Below, in pieces: positions 1 through 12,780 of a stretch of 64,000 nt of DNA. The notes below the pieces were generated by a model. The model was not told the DNA's origin. It did no database searches and was given only the letters and a program-made list of their open reading frames with translations. The DNA comes from Delphinapterus leucas (Eukaryota; Chordata; Mammalia; Artiodactyla; Monodontidae), in assembly GCF_002288925.2 (NCBI RefSeq), contig NW_022098076.1:70253004-70317003 (forward strand). The letters run 5' to 3'. Every line of letters starts with the position of its first letter. The first letter of the stretch is position 1. The translations under genes and the position numbers were made by a program.

Positions 1-1340
1 AGGCTTGTCATCTTCCATTCCCATGGCCAAAATAATTTCCATACTGATACATCTATTGGTTGCTTCTTAGTTCTCATCGTATTTGTCCCATCAGCAGCAC
101 TGACAAAGTTTATTGTTCTCTCCCTCTTGAAAATTTTAACTAGAACAGTTTTCCTTTTACCTTTCAGGCAGCTCCTGCTTAGTCTGTTTTGCTGGTTCTT
201 CCTTCTCTCTCCAACCTCCTAATATGGAATTCCCTGGTGCTGAGAATTTGGACTTTTTTCTTTTTGCTTATATTCATTCCCTAGGTTATTTTATTCTGTC
301 TCATGGTTTTAAACACCACAACTAATGATCCCCAAATTTGTAGCCCCAGTTTGGACCACTCCCATGAATCTAGATCCCTTTATCCAACTGCCTACCTAAC
401 ATTTCTACTTGTAAGTCTAATGGGTCTCTCAAATGTTATGTGCCCAAATCTGGACTCCTGATGACCTCCTCCAAACCAGGTGATGAACCAATTCTTTGCA
501 CGTGTTAATAGTAACACCATTCTTCTGGTTTCTCAGGTCATAATCATTTGTATCATACTTGAAAACTGTCTTTCTCTAACACAGCATATCCTTTTGTTGA
601 ATTCACCTTCAAAAAATAATCTAAGTGATAACTACTTATCAACCCCTCTATTACTACCACCCTGATCCAAGCTATCATGTCATCTCTCACCTAGATTATT
701 TGATTAATCGTGTCCCTGCTTTAGTCCTACCCTCTTCATCTGTAGTCCAATGTCAACATAGAAGCCAGAGAAATCCTATCAAGATGGCGGCCGTCTCATT
801 TAATTTCTCTGTATATCACACTGCAATGGCTGTTCAGAGTAAAATCCGAAGTCCTCACTAATACGTGGAAAGCCCTAGATGAACAGGCTTCTCTTACCTT
901 CTGATTTCATCTCTTGCTACTCTATTCCTCATCATTCTGTACCTGTCACATAGGACTCTGGTGTTCTTCCAATCTGCCAGGAATGTTTCTACCTCAGGAA
1001 ATTTGTTAGCACTTGTTCCCTTTACCTGGGTTACCTTCCAGAAAATTTTATGTCTAACTTCCTTATTTCCTTCATGTCTTTTCTCAAATGTTCTTCTCAG
1101 TGATGTCATCATGGTCTAATCAATCTAAAACTACACACATACATACACAGATCCCTGACATTTCATATTCTATTATCCTCTTTACTTGCTTATGGTTTGC
1201 CCCACTCCCTGGAACATCAGATGCACAAAGACAGTATTCATTTGGCTATTGTGTACCCTAATATGTCCCTAGCACCTAGAATCTTCCCGGTACACAATAG
1301 GTACTTAACAATATTTACTGAATGCATACATGAGCAGAAT
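1..1340 (+). repeat. L2-like LINE remnant
   Basis: Degenerate match to a mammalian-wide LINE whose recalled consensus contains 'ccaactgcctac', 'ctactaccaccctgatccaagc', 'cacctagattatt' and 'actccctggaac', in that order (seen near 380, 650, 690 and 1205). It ends with 'agcacctagaatc' and a tail near 1330 typical of L2 3' ends. It is heavily mutated, with no coding potential left. The family name is from memory. Confidence 0.6.
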
Positions 1341-3230
1341 TAGATTCATTTACATAATGAACATTTTGTTTCAAAAAATGGCAAAATCAAAGTTATAATG
1401 AAATATATACTGACCAATTAACTAGCATGAAATATTCTAAAAGCTTAACTTTATATTTCAGTAACTCTTAAGGAATGCAGAAAAGTTTTAGAAAAGAGGA
1501 AGATGCAATCCTGATTTTTAAAATATTGAAGATGAGCATGAGACAGTGGTGAAGTGCAATATTTTGCTTATATTTGCTTTTACAGTCTCTTTCTTTATAT
1601 TTCTATGTACTTTCAAGAAAGCAGAATGAACACTATGGTCTCAGTGCCTCAGACAGTTCCTGACATGATAGGCATTTAAGATTTGTTGAATTACACATAT
1701 GCCAGTATATATATATTCATACTAGCAACCCATATAAAAGCCACTGATAAGAAAATGAGATATGTGAGAAGAAGTGAGGACATCCCCTGTTTCAATAGGA
1801 ACACCCAGAGGAGTGAAGTACATTATGGAAAAGTTTTCTATCACTACCATATCAAGGAAGGAGGGTCATATATTTAACTTAAGGAAAGACAGAACTTGCT
1901 AAAAGTCATTGAATACAATATGAGGAATAAAAGGATGAAAAATAAATAGCCTATTTAAAGAAGGGATAAGGCTCTTATGAGAGATATTTATTTAATGGAA
2001 AGTCCATATACTTGAAAAAGTAAATAAAACTTGCCATGCTACCTACACTATACAAATGTCTGGGCCTGAAAGCAGAACAGTGTAAAGTTGCTCAATTTTT
2101 CACATGACATCTAGTTTCGCCTACCCCCAAAAGGGAGGCAGGAAGAAACTTCAAAAGCCAGTATGTTCAAAGTGTGCAGCAGCAGGCTGAAATACACATG
2201 ATGAAAGAAATCTTGCGGGCACGGTTCTGTCAGTGGTTCACCCATGGGTGGCTGCATCGTGTACCACTGAGACACCTGCATACTTTAACAAAAGACAATG
2301 TTGGTACCCACTGTAGAGCACCACACAAAACGCTTCTTATTCTGTTAGTGGGAGACTTGTGTGTATCTTATCGGTTTCCATAGTTTTCCAAGTCTACAGT
2401 GGTCCCTCACAATACAGTGGTTGGCTCTGGCAACCCAGGAACTTCCTTAGCTCTTTGTGCTCTGACTGGTGGTACGGTCTTCAGCATGCCTCTTCATCAT
2501 GTAGAAATTGTAACCCATTCTTGGTATTCGACTACCCTGACATGGGATTGGAAATATTACACAAAGAATTGCTTGTTTATTTCTCTGCCATAAGACTAAT
2601 TCTTAGTTCATTTGAATTTTATATGTTAATATTAATGTATGTGTATATAATATTAATGTATAAATATGATATTAATAAACATTATTATCAGAACAGTTTG
2701 CTTGTAGTTATTTCTAAATACTGTCACTACCAGCATATTGCGCATATTTCACATTCACCAAAATTCTAAGCTGTTCTTAAATGTGCATTATGTTATATAC
2801 ATGCTTTCCTAATGGACTGTTCTTTTTAAGAATCATAAAGAGTATCAGTTTGATGCCATAATAGAAATTTCAAATGCTTTATCAAATGGCAATTATCATA
2901 TTCTCCAAATTTCTCAGCAGGAAACTGAAAAAGTAATCTTTCTGGCAATAATTTTCATTTAGTCATATTAACATCACACTTGATAAAGAGGCCTTGCATA
3001 TAGGGCAGTTTTGAAAGAAACTGGTCCTGAGACATTTACAAGTTAGAAAGCTCTGTAAGATGAGCAAAAGTTCCATCTCCATTAGAAATATAAACACAGA
3101 ACATTGTTAGTGTCAAAATACTAAGTAAGAATGCAACTGGTGACACAGCATAACTGCTGATGCCTCCATCAGGAACACAGATGCTGAAACCCAATGGAAT
3201 TGACCAGCAATGGGTTATAATGCAGGTCTG
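1341..3230. other. Unassigned intron sequence
   Basis: No gene or clear repeat seen. Positions 2094-2590 have higher sequence complexity than their surroundings, with two short overlapping reading frames and an AATAAA-like end near 2690, but I could not match them to anything (see findings). Confidence 0.6.
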
Positions 3231-3232
3231 CC

Positions 3233-3357
3233 ATATGTAGGCTCCATGAGGACAGTGGCTGCTTCATCTGTTACATTCTCCTTTGTACCTCCAGCACCAG
3301 CACAGAGCCTAGCCCTGAGTGAGTATGCAACGGATGTTTGCTGAGTTGAGGGATGAA
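3233..3357 (+). repeat. L2 3'-end fragment
   Basis: The run 'taggctccatgaggacag', then 'cagagcctagccctg' and 'gtttgctgagttgaggga' follows the L2 3'-end consensus (gctccatgagggcag, agcctggcacatag, atttgttgaatgaatga). Confidence 0.7.
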
Positions 3358-3397
3358 AAAACAGTTCCCTCCACCTTTTCATCATCTGCCTCCCACC

Positions 3398-3560
3398 CCC
3401 TGCATTTATTAAGCATCTATTATGTGCCAGGATCTGGACCTTATATACTTGAACTCCCCTTTTTATGGATGTGGTACCACTTTAGAAATGAGGAAATTGT
3501 GACTCAGAGAACTTAAATATTGTGCACACATATTAAACAGCAGAGCTGGATGCATTGGTT
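3398..3560 (-). repeat. MIR SINE
   Basis: Reverse-oriented MIR: 'ttaagcatctattatgtgcc', then 'gaaatgaggaaattgtgact', then 'aaacagcagagctggatg'. These match the core and 3' part of MIR. Confidence 0.75.
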
Positions 3561-4318
3561 ATTTCATGAATGGAAAGGATGTATCAGGGTTCTGGAATCA
3601 CCAAAATATGTAAATACGGGAGGGAACACACCTATGAAGATTAATATTTTCCCAGTAATTTCAAGGTATTTTTCTTTGCTCTTTGTATATAAACACGTCA
3701 AAAATAAGTTCTAGTTCTGAGACTCTGTATAAGCTTTCCCAAACTTCTGAGGCAATCAGAAATTTGGTTTTGAGAAAACCTTTGTTGGTTTCAACTTCAA
3801 TATCTCATCTCAAGAAATGTTGTAGGAGTAGGTGATATTTCTGAAATGTAAGCACTTGGACAAGGGAACACTAAAATAATGCATAATGATATATCCTACA
3901 AGTAAGTGGTGTTTAATTTCTACCTTCTTTAGACAGTAGCATCTTCACTCCATGGAACAGCTCAACATATGAAAGTGTAAAGTGAGACTGATGGAAGTGA
4001 ATTGAGTCTCTGAAGATATTTAGGGTTTATTTTTCTGTATCTGCTCATGGTACAGTCTGCCCTGGCCTTTTATAAGTTCTGTAATAACAGAATCATAATT
4101 TTATTCATAGTATCTTTTTCATTTATAGACATTTAAAAGGGTATAATTTAAGTCATGTTACTTATTCAAATATGTGACACAATATTTCCTCTGATATATG
4201 AATAGCAACAGATATTTTTATAACTCTCACTGCTTTATACCTAGAATAGAAATTTAGCAGAAATCTAGATAATAGTCTGAAGCTTATTTACCAAAAAAAA
4301 ACTTTAAAAATAGATCAT
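3561..4318. other. Unassigned intron sequence
   Basis: AT-rich sequence. I see no gene, exon or recognisable repeat. Confidence 0.6.
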
Positions 4319-4557
4319 TAGGATGTAAGGTACAATATGATGACCATAGTTAACATTGCTGTATGATACATAGAGACATTGTTAAGAGTATAAATCCTAA
4401 GCGTTCTCATCACAAGGAGAATTTTTTTTTTCTTCTTTCATAATTTTTTCTCTTCTTTTTACTGTGTCTATATGAGATGACAGATGTTAGCTATCGTGGT
4501 AATCATTTTATAATATATGTAAATCAAACCATTATGCTGCACTTAAAAAGGAAATTT
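4319..4557 (+). repeat. L1 3'-UTR fragment (cetartiodactyl/old L1)
   Basis: Contains 'ggatgtaaggtacaatatga', 'ttctcatcacaaggagaat' and 'atatgtaaatcaaaccatta'. This is the 3' end of an L1 class common in artiodactyl-lineage genomes. It is 5'-truncated, and a CHR SINE inserted close to its 3' end. Confidence 0.7.
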
Positions 4558-4574
4558 AAAAAATAGATCACTTG

Positions 4575-4866
4575 GGGCTTCCCTGGTGGCGCAGTGGTTG
4601 GGAGTCTGCCTGCTAGTGCAGGGGACACGGGTTTGAGCCCTGGTCTGGGAGGATCCCACATGCCGCGGAGCAACTAAGCCCGTGAGGCACAACTACTGAG
4701 CCTGTGCGTCTGGAGCCTGTGCTCCGCAACGGGAGAGGCCGCGACAATGGGAGGCCCGCACACCGCGATAAGGAGTGGCCCCCACTCGCCGCAACTGGAG
4801 GGGGCCCGTGCACAGAGACGGGGACCCAACACAGCTAAAAATAAATAAGTAAATAAATAAATTTTA
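4575..4866 (+). mobile_element. CHR SINE, long (CHR-1-like) form
   Basis: tRNA-derived SINE starting GGGCTTCCCTGGTGGCGCAG, with an A-box-like region and B-box-like GGTTTGAGCCC. The 3' part extends past the short-form end through 'cccactcgccgcaactgg' and 'gacccaacacagctaaaaat' into an (AAAT)n tail. It is flanked by a perfect 17-bp TSD, AAAAAATAGATCACTTG, at 4558-4574 and 4867-4883. Confidence 0.93.
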
Positions 4867-4883
4867 AAAAAATAGATCACTTG

Positions 4884-6471
4884 ATTGAAAACTGACTTAT
4901 TTACACAGTAAAGATAATTAAATTTTCATTTATTAATAGGCATGATTCCATAAAAATATGGATCCAGTTCATTAAAAATATAACCTCAAGTCGCTTTTAA
5001 TTCCAGCCAAATAACCAAACTGCTTCTTCACTACTATTGGTTTATCATTGAATTATTGAGTCCATGCTTCTCTTAGGTCACTTTAAAGAAATGGAACTAA
5101 ACATCCAGAGTCATATTTGTGGGAATAATAAAAGATAAGAATCTTTTCTGTTTTAATATTCTCTAAGCATATTATGGTTAACATTTCTAAATTAGCTTCT
5201 TGTGGGTGTTTTTTCCAGAGTTTTTTGAAAGCTAAATTTTGGGAACAGTGTTTGTACATATCTCCCACTCTGAACACATTTGCTGGGTCATTCTAATTAA
5301 TTCATTTTTGAAAGAGTGACTCCTTCAGTATAATAGGTATGGCATTAGTGAAATGAAAGGTTGTGACTGAATAACTGTAATGGTCTAACATTTGAAAAAT
5401 AAACATTTATCTTTTGTCTCCAATTTTATTTTCTCTCATTACTTTAGCTAAGATTTGACATGCATATGTCACTGAAAGACCATTATCTGTTCTTAATATG
5501 AAATTACATTAGGACATTACCTAGTTAATTTACAGGAGGCCACCTATAAAAAATAAATAAAAGGATAAGCATTCAATAGAACGTAGAAGGTAAGGAAACA
5601 CATATATCTCATCTGAAAATGAGTTTATTAAAAATAAATTTCCTGAAAGATTTATTAAATAAACAGCATAGGTCAAGACACTTGACTTATTTTGCTTTTT
5701 AGAAAACATATTAGTGTTTTATAATTCTCTTTCTACTTCTATTTCTGTGCATATATACAGAGGTGTTTAAGTACATATGTACATATATAGCAATACTATA
5801 TTTGTTTAATGATATCGAGCCATGATACAATTCATATAACTATAGTTTTCTTAAAAAGAACCATTTAGCTTGGTTTTATTTTAATCATGCTACTAAAATT
5901 TCTCTAAAATGTATTCTACTTTTTGATTATTAAATAGGATATACAATATATGACTTAACATTGTATGTTGCTAACTCAGGGCCATCTTAATGGCCATCAG
6001 TTTCTCTACTCTGCTGTAATAAAGTAATGCCTCTAGGGGTATAAGTAGCATGGGGCCACATTTAATGTCTTGGAGCATTCATTAACTATTTGCCTTCAAT
6101 TCTTGTTCTTCCATAATTTCCCTTTACCTGAAATTATCATTTTTCAGTACAACTGCCTTTCTACATTATTTTATCTGCAAATATCTAGGTGAGTCAGCTC
6201 TCAAATATGAAATAACATGCATGAGCTTGTACAGACTTTTTCTTCACTGCTGCCAAGATTTTAATTTCTGAGTTTAGAGTAAGACACTGCTACTTAAATG
6301 AAATATAAAAGAATGTTTATACAATTTTATCTTTATTTAATAGTAGGCTCGATCAAGCCAAAAGAGCAGGCTCTATCCTGCAGCAGCATCTTGTCCATGT
6401 CTGGCAGTCCCTGTTTTGAGAAGATGGACACAGACTCAAGGTGGAGCTATATTAAAAATGGATCCACATCT
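4884..6471. other. Unassigned intron sequence
   Basis: AT-rich sequence with no supportable gene, exon or named repeat. Confidence 0.6.
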
Positions 6472-6481
6472 CAGACCTGTC

Positions 6482-6693
6482 ATTTTTTTTTTTTTTTTGG
6501 GGGGTACGCGGGCCTCCCACTGTCGCGGCCTCTCCCATTGCGGAGCAGAGGCTCCGGACGCGCAGGCTCAGAGGCCATGGCTCACGGGCCCAGCCGCTCC
6601 ACGGCATGTGGGATCTTCCCGGACCGGGGCATGAATCCGTGTCCCCTGCATCGGCAGGCGGACTCTCAACCACTTGCACCACCAGGGAAGCCC
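6482..6693 (-). mobile_element. CHR SINE, short (CHR-2-like) form
   Basis: Starts with a T-run (the A-tail in reverse) and ends ACCAGGGAAGCCCC. The B-box region is intact in reverse. A 10-bp TSD, CAGACCTGTC, flanks it at 6472-6481 and 6694-6703. Confidence 0.94.
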
Positions 6694-6703
6694 CAGACCT
6701 GTC

Positions 6704-7880
6704 TTTAATTATGTAGATCTTTGTTCTGTGAATGAATTTTTCATTCATCCAATTAACCAACAAATATCTATTAAACTTCAATTATTTTGAGGTACCATAA
6801 TTGAAACTGGGGTAGATAAAAAAGTGAATTACAGATGAGCCTTGAACTGCTCTTACATATTACAGAAAATGAGCGGTTGAAGGTATTCCTTGCAGACAGA
6901 TGTATCACATAATGGCTGAAAATAATTATTTTAAAAGCATATGTTTACTCAGTTTAACAAATATAATGTTAGATTGTAATATTAGTTGAAATCATCATGA
7001 TGTATAAAACTCTTAAATATAATTATTTTATTGGTATAAGGGTAAGAGTTTTCTGAAGGGCCACACCACTACCATCACATTTCTTTCATTTACAGATTTT
7101 AAAATGTTCTTTATTGAGGAAAGGAATAACTTGCGTCTTACATAAGATTGAATAAACATATCTTAACAATAGAGAATACGTAATTTTTCCTGAGAAGATA
7201 ACTTTTGTTCAAAGAACTGAAGCTGTGCAAAATAAAAATGTGTTAAAGAACATGTTCATTTAAATCATCATTTCCTCTCCAAGATTTTCTGGTTTCCAGC
7301 CATTGACACACATGCATTTGTCAGAACTGGGCTGGATCATAACTCAGGTGAATTGACTAGAACATATAACCATGAGCCTTTGTGGATAATATTCTATTTA
7401 GATAGAAAAGAAAGAGATAGAAAAGTAGCTTTATAAGTCTAATAAATGTATGTTTTCATTTTCTCATATAGCATATATATAGACAGTATATACATATTTA
7501 GGTACATATTTATGAGATAATTCATTTCTATTCAAAGTAAGGTGTTTTTTTCCCTACAATTTAATTTATCCATAGAAATGTTTAGGAATTGGAAGTGTAA
7601 ACCACTTCTATTTGGCCATACTCTGTCAACTAAATTATCTGTGCTCAACAAAGGGACAAAATATAAGTCTATATGGCATAGGGTGAGAATTGGAAGACTG
7701 ATAAAATGAGGAATAAGGTTCATTTCAAAGAACAGTCATGTAATTTTGTGCAAACATACAGAATGTGTATACATATACATTCTAAAACTATAACTATAAT
7801 ATAAGGTTATATACTTATGCCTTGTTTTGAAATGAAAATTATATTTCAATGTGAAAAAGAATAATATTCTATAAGGCTTT

Positions 7881-7882
<2 letters not shown>
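6704..7882. other. Unassigned intron sequence
   Basis: AT-rich sequence. I see no gene or named repeat. Confidence 0.6.
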
Positions 7883-7942
<60 letters not shown>

Positions 7943-7961
7943 CTTTTTTTTTTTTTTTTTT
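7883..7961. repeat. Compound microsatellite (CT)n(AT)n(T)n
   Basis: About 18 CT units (7883-7918), then about 12 AT units (7919-7942), then a T-run to 7961. It directly abuts the TSD of the next SINE. Confidence 0.97.
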
Positions 7962-7978
7962 AAGAAAACCAGGTTGTG

Positions 7979-8193
7979 TTGGGCTTCCCTGGTGGCGCAG
8001 TGGTTGAGAGTCCGCCTGCCAAGGCAGGGGACATGGGTTCGTGCCCCGGTCCAGGAAGATCCCACATGCCGCGGAGCGGCTGCGCCCGTGAGCCATGGCC
8101 GCTGAGCCTGCGTGTCAGGAGCTTGCTGCTCCGCAACGGGAGAGGCCACGGCAGTGAGAGGCCAGCGTACCGCAAAAAAAAAGAGAAAAAAAC
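7979..8193 (+). mobile_element. CHR SINE, short form
   Basis: GGGCTTCCCTGGTGGCGCAG head, B-box-like GGTTCGTGCCC, and a 3' end at GCGTACCGC plus an A-rich tail. A perfect 16-bp TSD, AGAAAACCAGGTTGTG, lies at 7963-7978 and 8194-8209. Confidence 0.95.
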
Positions 8194-8209
8194 AGAAAAC
8201 CAGGTTGTG

Positions 8210-11200
8210 AAAGGAATTGGAAAGTTGCTATATACTAATTTTCCTTCCTTGGTTAGAACAATTTAATGCTCTTTTTCTCATGTAAAGAAAGACAGTATCA
8301 CTTTTCAGAATTTTGTGAAGAAGCTGCCTTGACAAGCTATTGTCTGGATCTTTCTATGATTAACCCCTTTGCAGAATATGGCTAAACAATACATTTTTTC
8401 CTTCCTCCCAATGAGAATTTAGCTGCAGTAAGGCAGAAACATTTTTTTCATCACAGCTGTATCATTAGTGACTAAGGAAAAGTATCTGGCTCTTAATAGG
8501 CACCCAAAAAGTATTTGTAAAACGAATCAAACTATTGTTACTACTGACAATAGCTAGATAAGTTATCTGTAAAATTTGTTTTGGCTCCCTGATTAAAGCC
8601 AAATAAATGAGCTGCAGTAGTGAAACTTTGTGGTATTGGGACAAGCTGATTTTAATGATTTGGGGGGACAGTGGAGTAATTTCTGTGTTCTTTACACAAG
8701 CTTCCATAGCTTCAAATTGACCTGTGTTTGAGGCCTGTAAGGCCAAGAGTCTTGAGAATTATGCTCAAGACTGTCATTATGTCATATGCTCATGACATAC
8801 TTTCATGACTTCTGACAAAAAAATTTGCTTGTGAAGATGATACCATTCAACAGTGCAAAGGAAAACTGTTTGACATTTTGTATACTTAAATTAGGGTGAT
8901 GTAACAGAAAACTGATGTGCTGAGTGGAAAATAGTTTCTGTAACTGCCTCCAAATTATTTATCACATAATGAGTATCTTTAACTTCACCTAAAGTAGAAA
9001 TCGATCAGTTTGTTATAAGCCCACCTAATTAATAAAATCATATTATAAGGCAACTCACAAGGATGCATTCCAATGGAACCAAGCAAGACCACCATAAGCA
9101 TGAGCACACTATAGAGCTCCTATCTCTCACTATAACATAGAAAGTTGAAATCTTACAGACATAAAACAGAGTTCTACTGTATTTTCTAATAGAGCTTATA
9201 ACTAGAACCCACAATTAGATATTCATGAAAACTTGAAAGGGTAGAATATGATGTTGTGATATTGATGGGAGAAATGTTTGATGGCTCACTGAAGAATCTG
9301 TAATCTACAGAATCTTAAGCCTTATAACGTGCCTATTGGTGCCTTACCTACAACTTCTTGCATTTCCCAGGCATATTTCTGAGATTCTTACTACATTAGA
9401 GTTGTATAGCTGTATCTATAGTCCCATTGGTCATTGACTCCTTGGATAGTTTTTACTAAAATGCTGCATTAGAATGAACTCTGATTCTATAATTACTTCT
9501 CCTGAAATTATTCAAAATACCTAGAATTCATGAATTTGTTTCATATGTAATGTTATCTTGAAATTGGAAAATGTTTTTAGTTATATCTCTGCCAATCTCT
9601 GTGGCAAACAAAGGTCATTTCATAGTTTTCTACTCATTTCATTATTTCAGTATTATGTTATTGCTTTGGTAAATGTCCATTGTTTCAGTGGCTTGTTATT
9701 TTTTATGAGAAATTTCCAAGATCAGAAATACTAATAACATCTTCTCATTCTTTAAGAGAAAATGATAATCTAGTTTATTTACCCTTTTGTCCTGATATAG
9801 TGTATTTATTGCTACACTACACTTACATCTTGAACCAATATTCAAGAATTATCTTAAGGTAACATATTGTAAAATATTTTAAAAATCCATGCTTTAAATT
9901 TTAAACCTTAATTTTAAAGTACCAAGACATTATGAAAAAAACCCAAACAAAACAAACAGAAGGATCAAAATGCTTACTGGACTAGTTACCACCAATTTAA
10001 TAAGCTCCAAGTTAATTATCAGATCAATGTATTATTAGATTAAAACTGCCTAGTTGAGGCCATGCCAAAATAGAATACACTAAAATTTAAATGAGACATT
10101 TAAAAAACTCTTAAGTACTGGGCATTGTCTAGCATTGTATTTTGTACATGGTAAGAGCCTGAAAAAAATATGTAAGCTAATTATAGGTGATGTGATCTAA
10201 TAGCAATGTCAAAGTCTTTACTTATTATGATCGTGTTATATACATAATTATATATATGTTCTTGAATAAATACAGATAGAAATATTACACAAAATCAATA
10301 CTTATATTCTAAGAAATGATACAAAAATGAAAATGGACCATGAGTATTACTGAAAGAGAATAATTTGATGGAAAATTCCTGTGATGTTATACCCTGAGAA
10401 AGCAAAACCTGAGCCATATTGACCCTAATAAGAAATGACAAACCTTGAAAAACTATCTATAAAATTTCTTTAAAGCAGTATGCTTTTCAGATAAGCAAAA
10501 TTGTTTTACATTGTTACCAACTTCTATAAATGCCAGTTCAATTTCAGAATCCATTGTTTAATTGCGATCATATCAAAGAAGAATCCTTTCTAGAGAGCAA
10601 AAGCATGAAAAAAAAAGAAAAGATTATGTTAATAAAGCAAACGTACCTTGTTACCATGGTAACTTTGAAACTAAAATATTCAGAGAATTTTTTATTCCCC
10701 TGTACCATTGTTTTGTGAGGAACTGGTTAGTTGATTACCAGCTCATGGAACCATAATCCTTTAAAATGGTGTCATTTGAAAGGCAGACTACAAGACTTAC
10801 ATGGAACAATAAGATCTTTTTCCTATGCTTCTGAAAATAAATTATGGAGACAGCATGCCAGAGGGGACTCAAAACTATTGAGTAGACATGGAGAAGCTTC
10901 ATAAAGCACTTGTTTAATTTTTAAATTACTGCAGAAAGTTATTATTTTATTATAAAACATATTATTGACTTGAAATATAAAATTCAATGATATTCTTTGC
11001 AAAATATTGAAGCATCCCATTTGGAATGTTGACTGGGTCTTGTGTTCTATAAGCCCAGGTACAAGAATGTACTCATTTCTCTTCTATATTAAAATAGAAG
11101 TTTAGGAACTCTCTGAGTATGAACTCAATGCCACCTGTCCTATTTGTAAATCCTAAACTTATGGTTCTTCCTTCCACTGTTCATGCCATCTTAAATCTTA

Positions 11201-12430
11201 TTCCATCATTCTTGGAGATCTGTTGTAATCAGAACAAATTTCAAAGGTTTGGTCCTTTCAACACAGCACTAACTTCAGAGCTGAAGGGTTCTCCTGGTTT
11301 ATCCTCCCCCAAAAATTATTCCTGAACAAACATTTTTCTACAGAAGAAGAAAACTTGATCACAACATTCAGACATTTACAAGTATATTAGAAGTCACTAT
11401 TGCCTCTGAGAAGTGAAAAAAACAAACAAAAATTTAAAAGGTAGTTCCTACTTTTAGAATGACCTCCAAACATACATGAATGTTTCCCTTCTAATCAATA
11501 AAAATTTTTCATTTTCTTAATAGTGGGCAAAACAGGTTTGCTGCTTATTTCCAAAGAATGTTATGCCTTTAAATTTTAACAAAAACACTTAACCTCAAAG
11601 TACATTTCTTTAAAAGTGAATTTTGTTCTGGCCAAGAACATTCCCAGCAGGTCACCCACTGCCACGTTTGGAGATTTGCATAATAACACAACTAAACACC
11701 TGACACATCTCTGCATGTAGAAATTAATAACAAAGACCTCTCTGCCTTCTAGGTGTCCATTGCCATAGTTACTTCATAAGTTCCTGAAAATATGCTTAAA
11801 TAAAGGAAGTCAAAAGCACTGGGGTAGAAATTAATCATTGACTGGAAAATAAGTTTTCATGATGAGGTCAGGCTTTTGTTTCTGGGTCAGACTGCAAAAT
11901 TAGACAGTGTTCTGATTTGAGCAGAACTGATTGCCTCTGGTTGGAGATCTGGCTCTTAGTGTCTCACACAAAACACTGACATACTTGAATGTGCAGGAAC
12001 AGTTGCTTTATGCATTTATTCTCTCAAGCCCTGAAAAAGAAAAATTTTCAACCATTCCCTTTAGAATGGTCAACCCTGCCAACGAGCGCAGTAAAAACAT
12101 CAAACAAGGGGCTGGTCTCATGGGAACAAATGACTGGCCTAAAGTCTGTAGTGATGGACCATCCACCATCCCTTCACAAAGCCAACTAATAAATGCAGGA
12201 CTTTGGAATATTTATTTGGAGACAAGAGGCGTTCAAGCTATGAACCTTAATATTAGGAAAAAATCAAGAACAGGGAGAGCAAAATTCAGAACTATCCAGT
12301 GAGAAGGAGACCTCAGAGAAGAACAGGCAACAGGACTAGCTTTACATGTTTTGTGAAAGAAATGAATAAGTAAAGTCTTAGTCCTGTAGAGTGTGCAGAG
12401 ATAGGCCTTCTCACACATGCCTGGCAGGAA
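8210..12430. other. Unassigned intron sequence
   Basis: A 4.2-kb stretch of AT-rich sequence with no supportable gene, exon or confidently named repeat. The reading frames in it are short and unlike any family I know. Confidence 0.55.
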
Positions 12431-12780
12431 TGCAAAATGATGCAACTTTCTGTTAAATAATTTTGTGGTATGTTATCAAAAACTTTCAAATCTTAAAATC
12501 TTTTGATCCAATAATCCAATTTAGAAAAATCTTTCCCAAGGAAATAACCAGAAATTTGTATAAAGAATTATGCTTGTCCCAGCATTATTCATGATAGTAA
12601 AAAATTAGGTTTTGATAGATAAGTAAATTATGCCATATCCACATGTGGAATGTTAAAATTATGTAAAATAATTTAAACTGAGAATTATAATATTTAGTGA
12701 AAAAGCATGAATATGTATATGATGTGTATATATGTACACATATATGTATATATAAACTTTTATGATATAACTGAATGCCT
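12431..12780 (+). repeat. Old L1 (L1M-type) 3' fragment
   Basis: Weak colinear match to the end of an ancient L1 ORF2: 'aggaatgcaaaatgatgcaa', 'tttgatccaataatccaatt', 'ccagcattattcatgatagt' and 'ccatatccacatgtggaatg', in consensus order. Many substitutions and gaps. Confidence 0.65.

Noticed and set aside
2359..2769. 136-codon plus-strand reading frame
   Set aside because: No known domain. It overlaps another frame and runs into AT-rich sequence. Kept only as an unexplained segment in findings.
6298..6708. Repeated frames encoding GPSRSAACGIFPDRGTNP-like peptides at many places
   Set aside because: All are translations of the CHR SINE body (either strand). They recur because the SINE recurs and are not a protein family.
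7883..7961. CRISPR-like or other spaced repeat array
   Set aside because: It is a simple microsatellite without spacers. The host is a mammal.
7979..8050. tRNA gene suggested by A- and B-box-like sequence
   Set aside because: It is the tRNA-derived head of a SINE. No cloverleaf or anticodon stem is maintained, and the same head recurs in the other copies.
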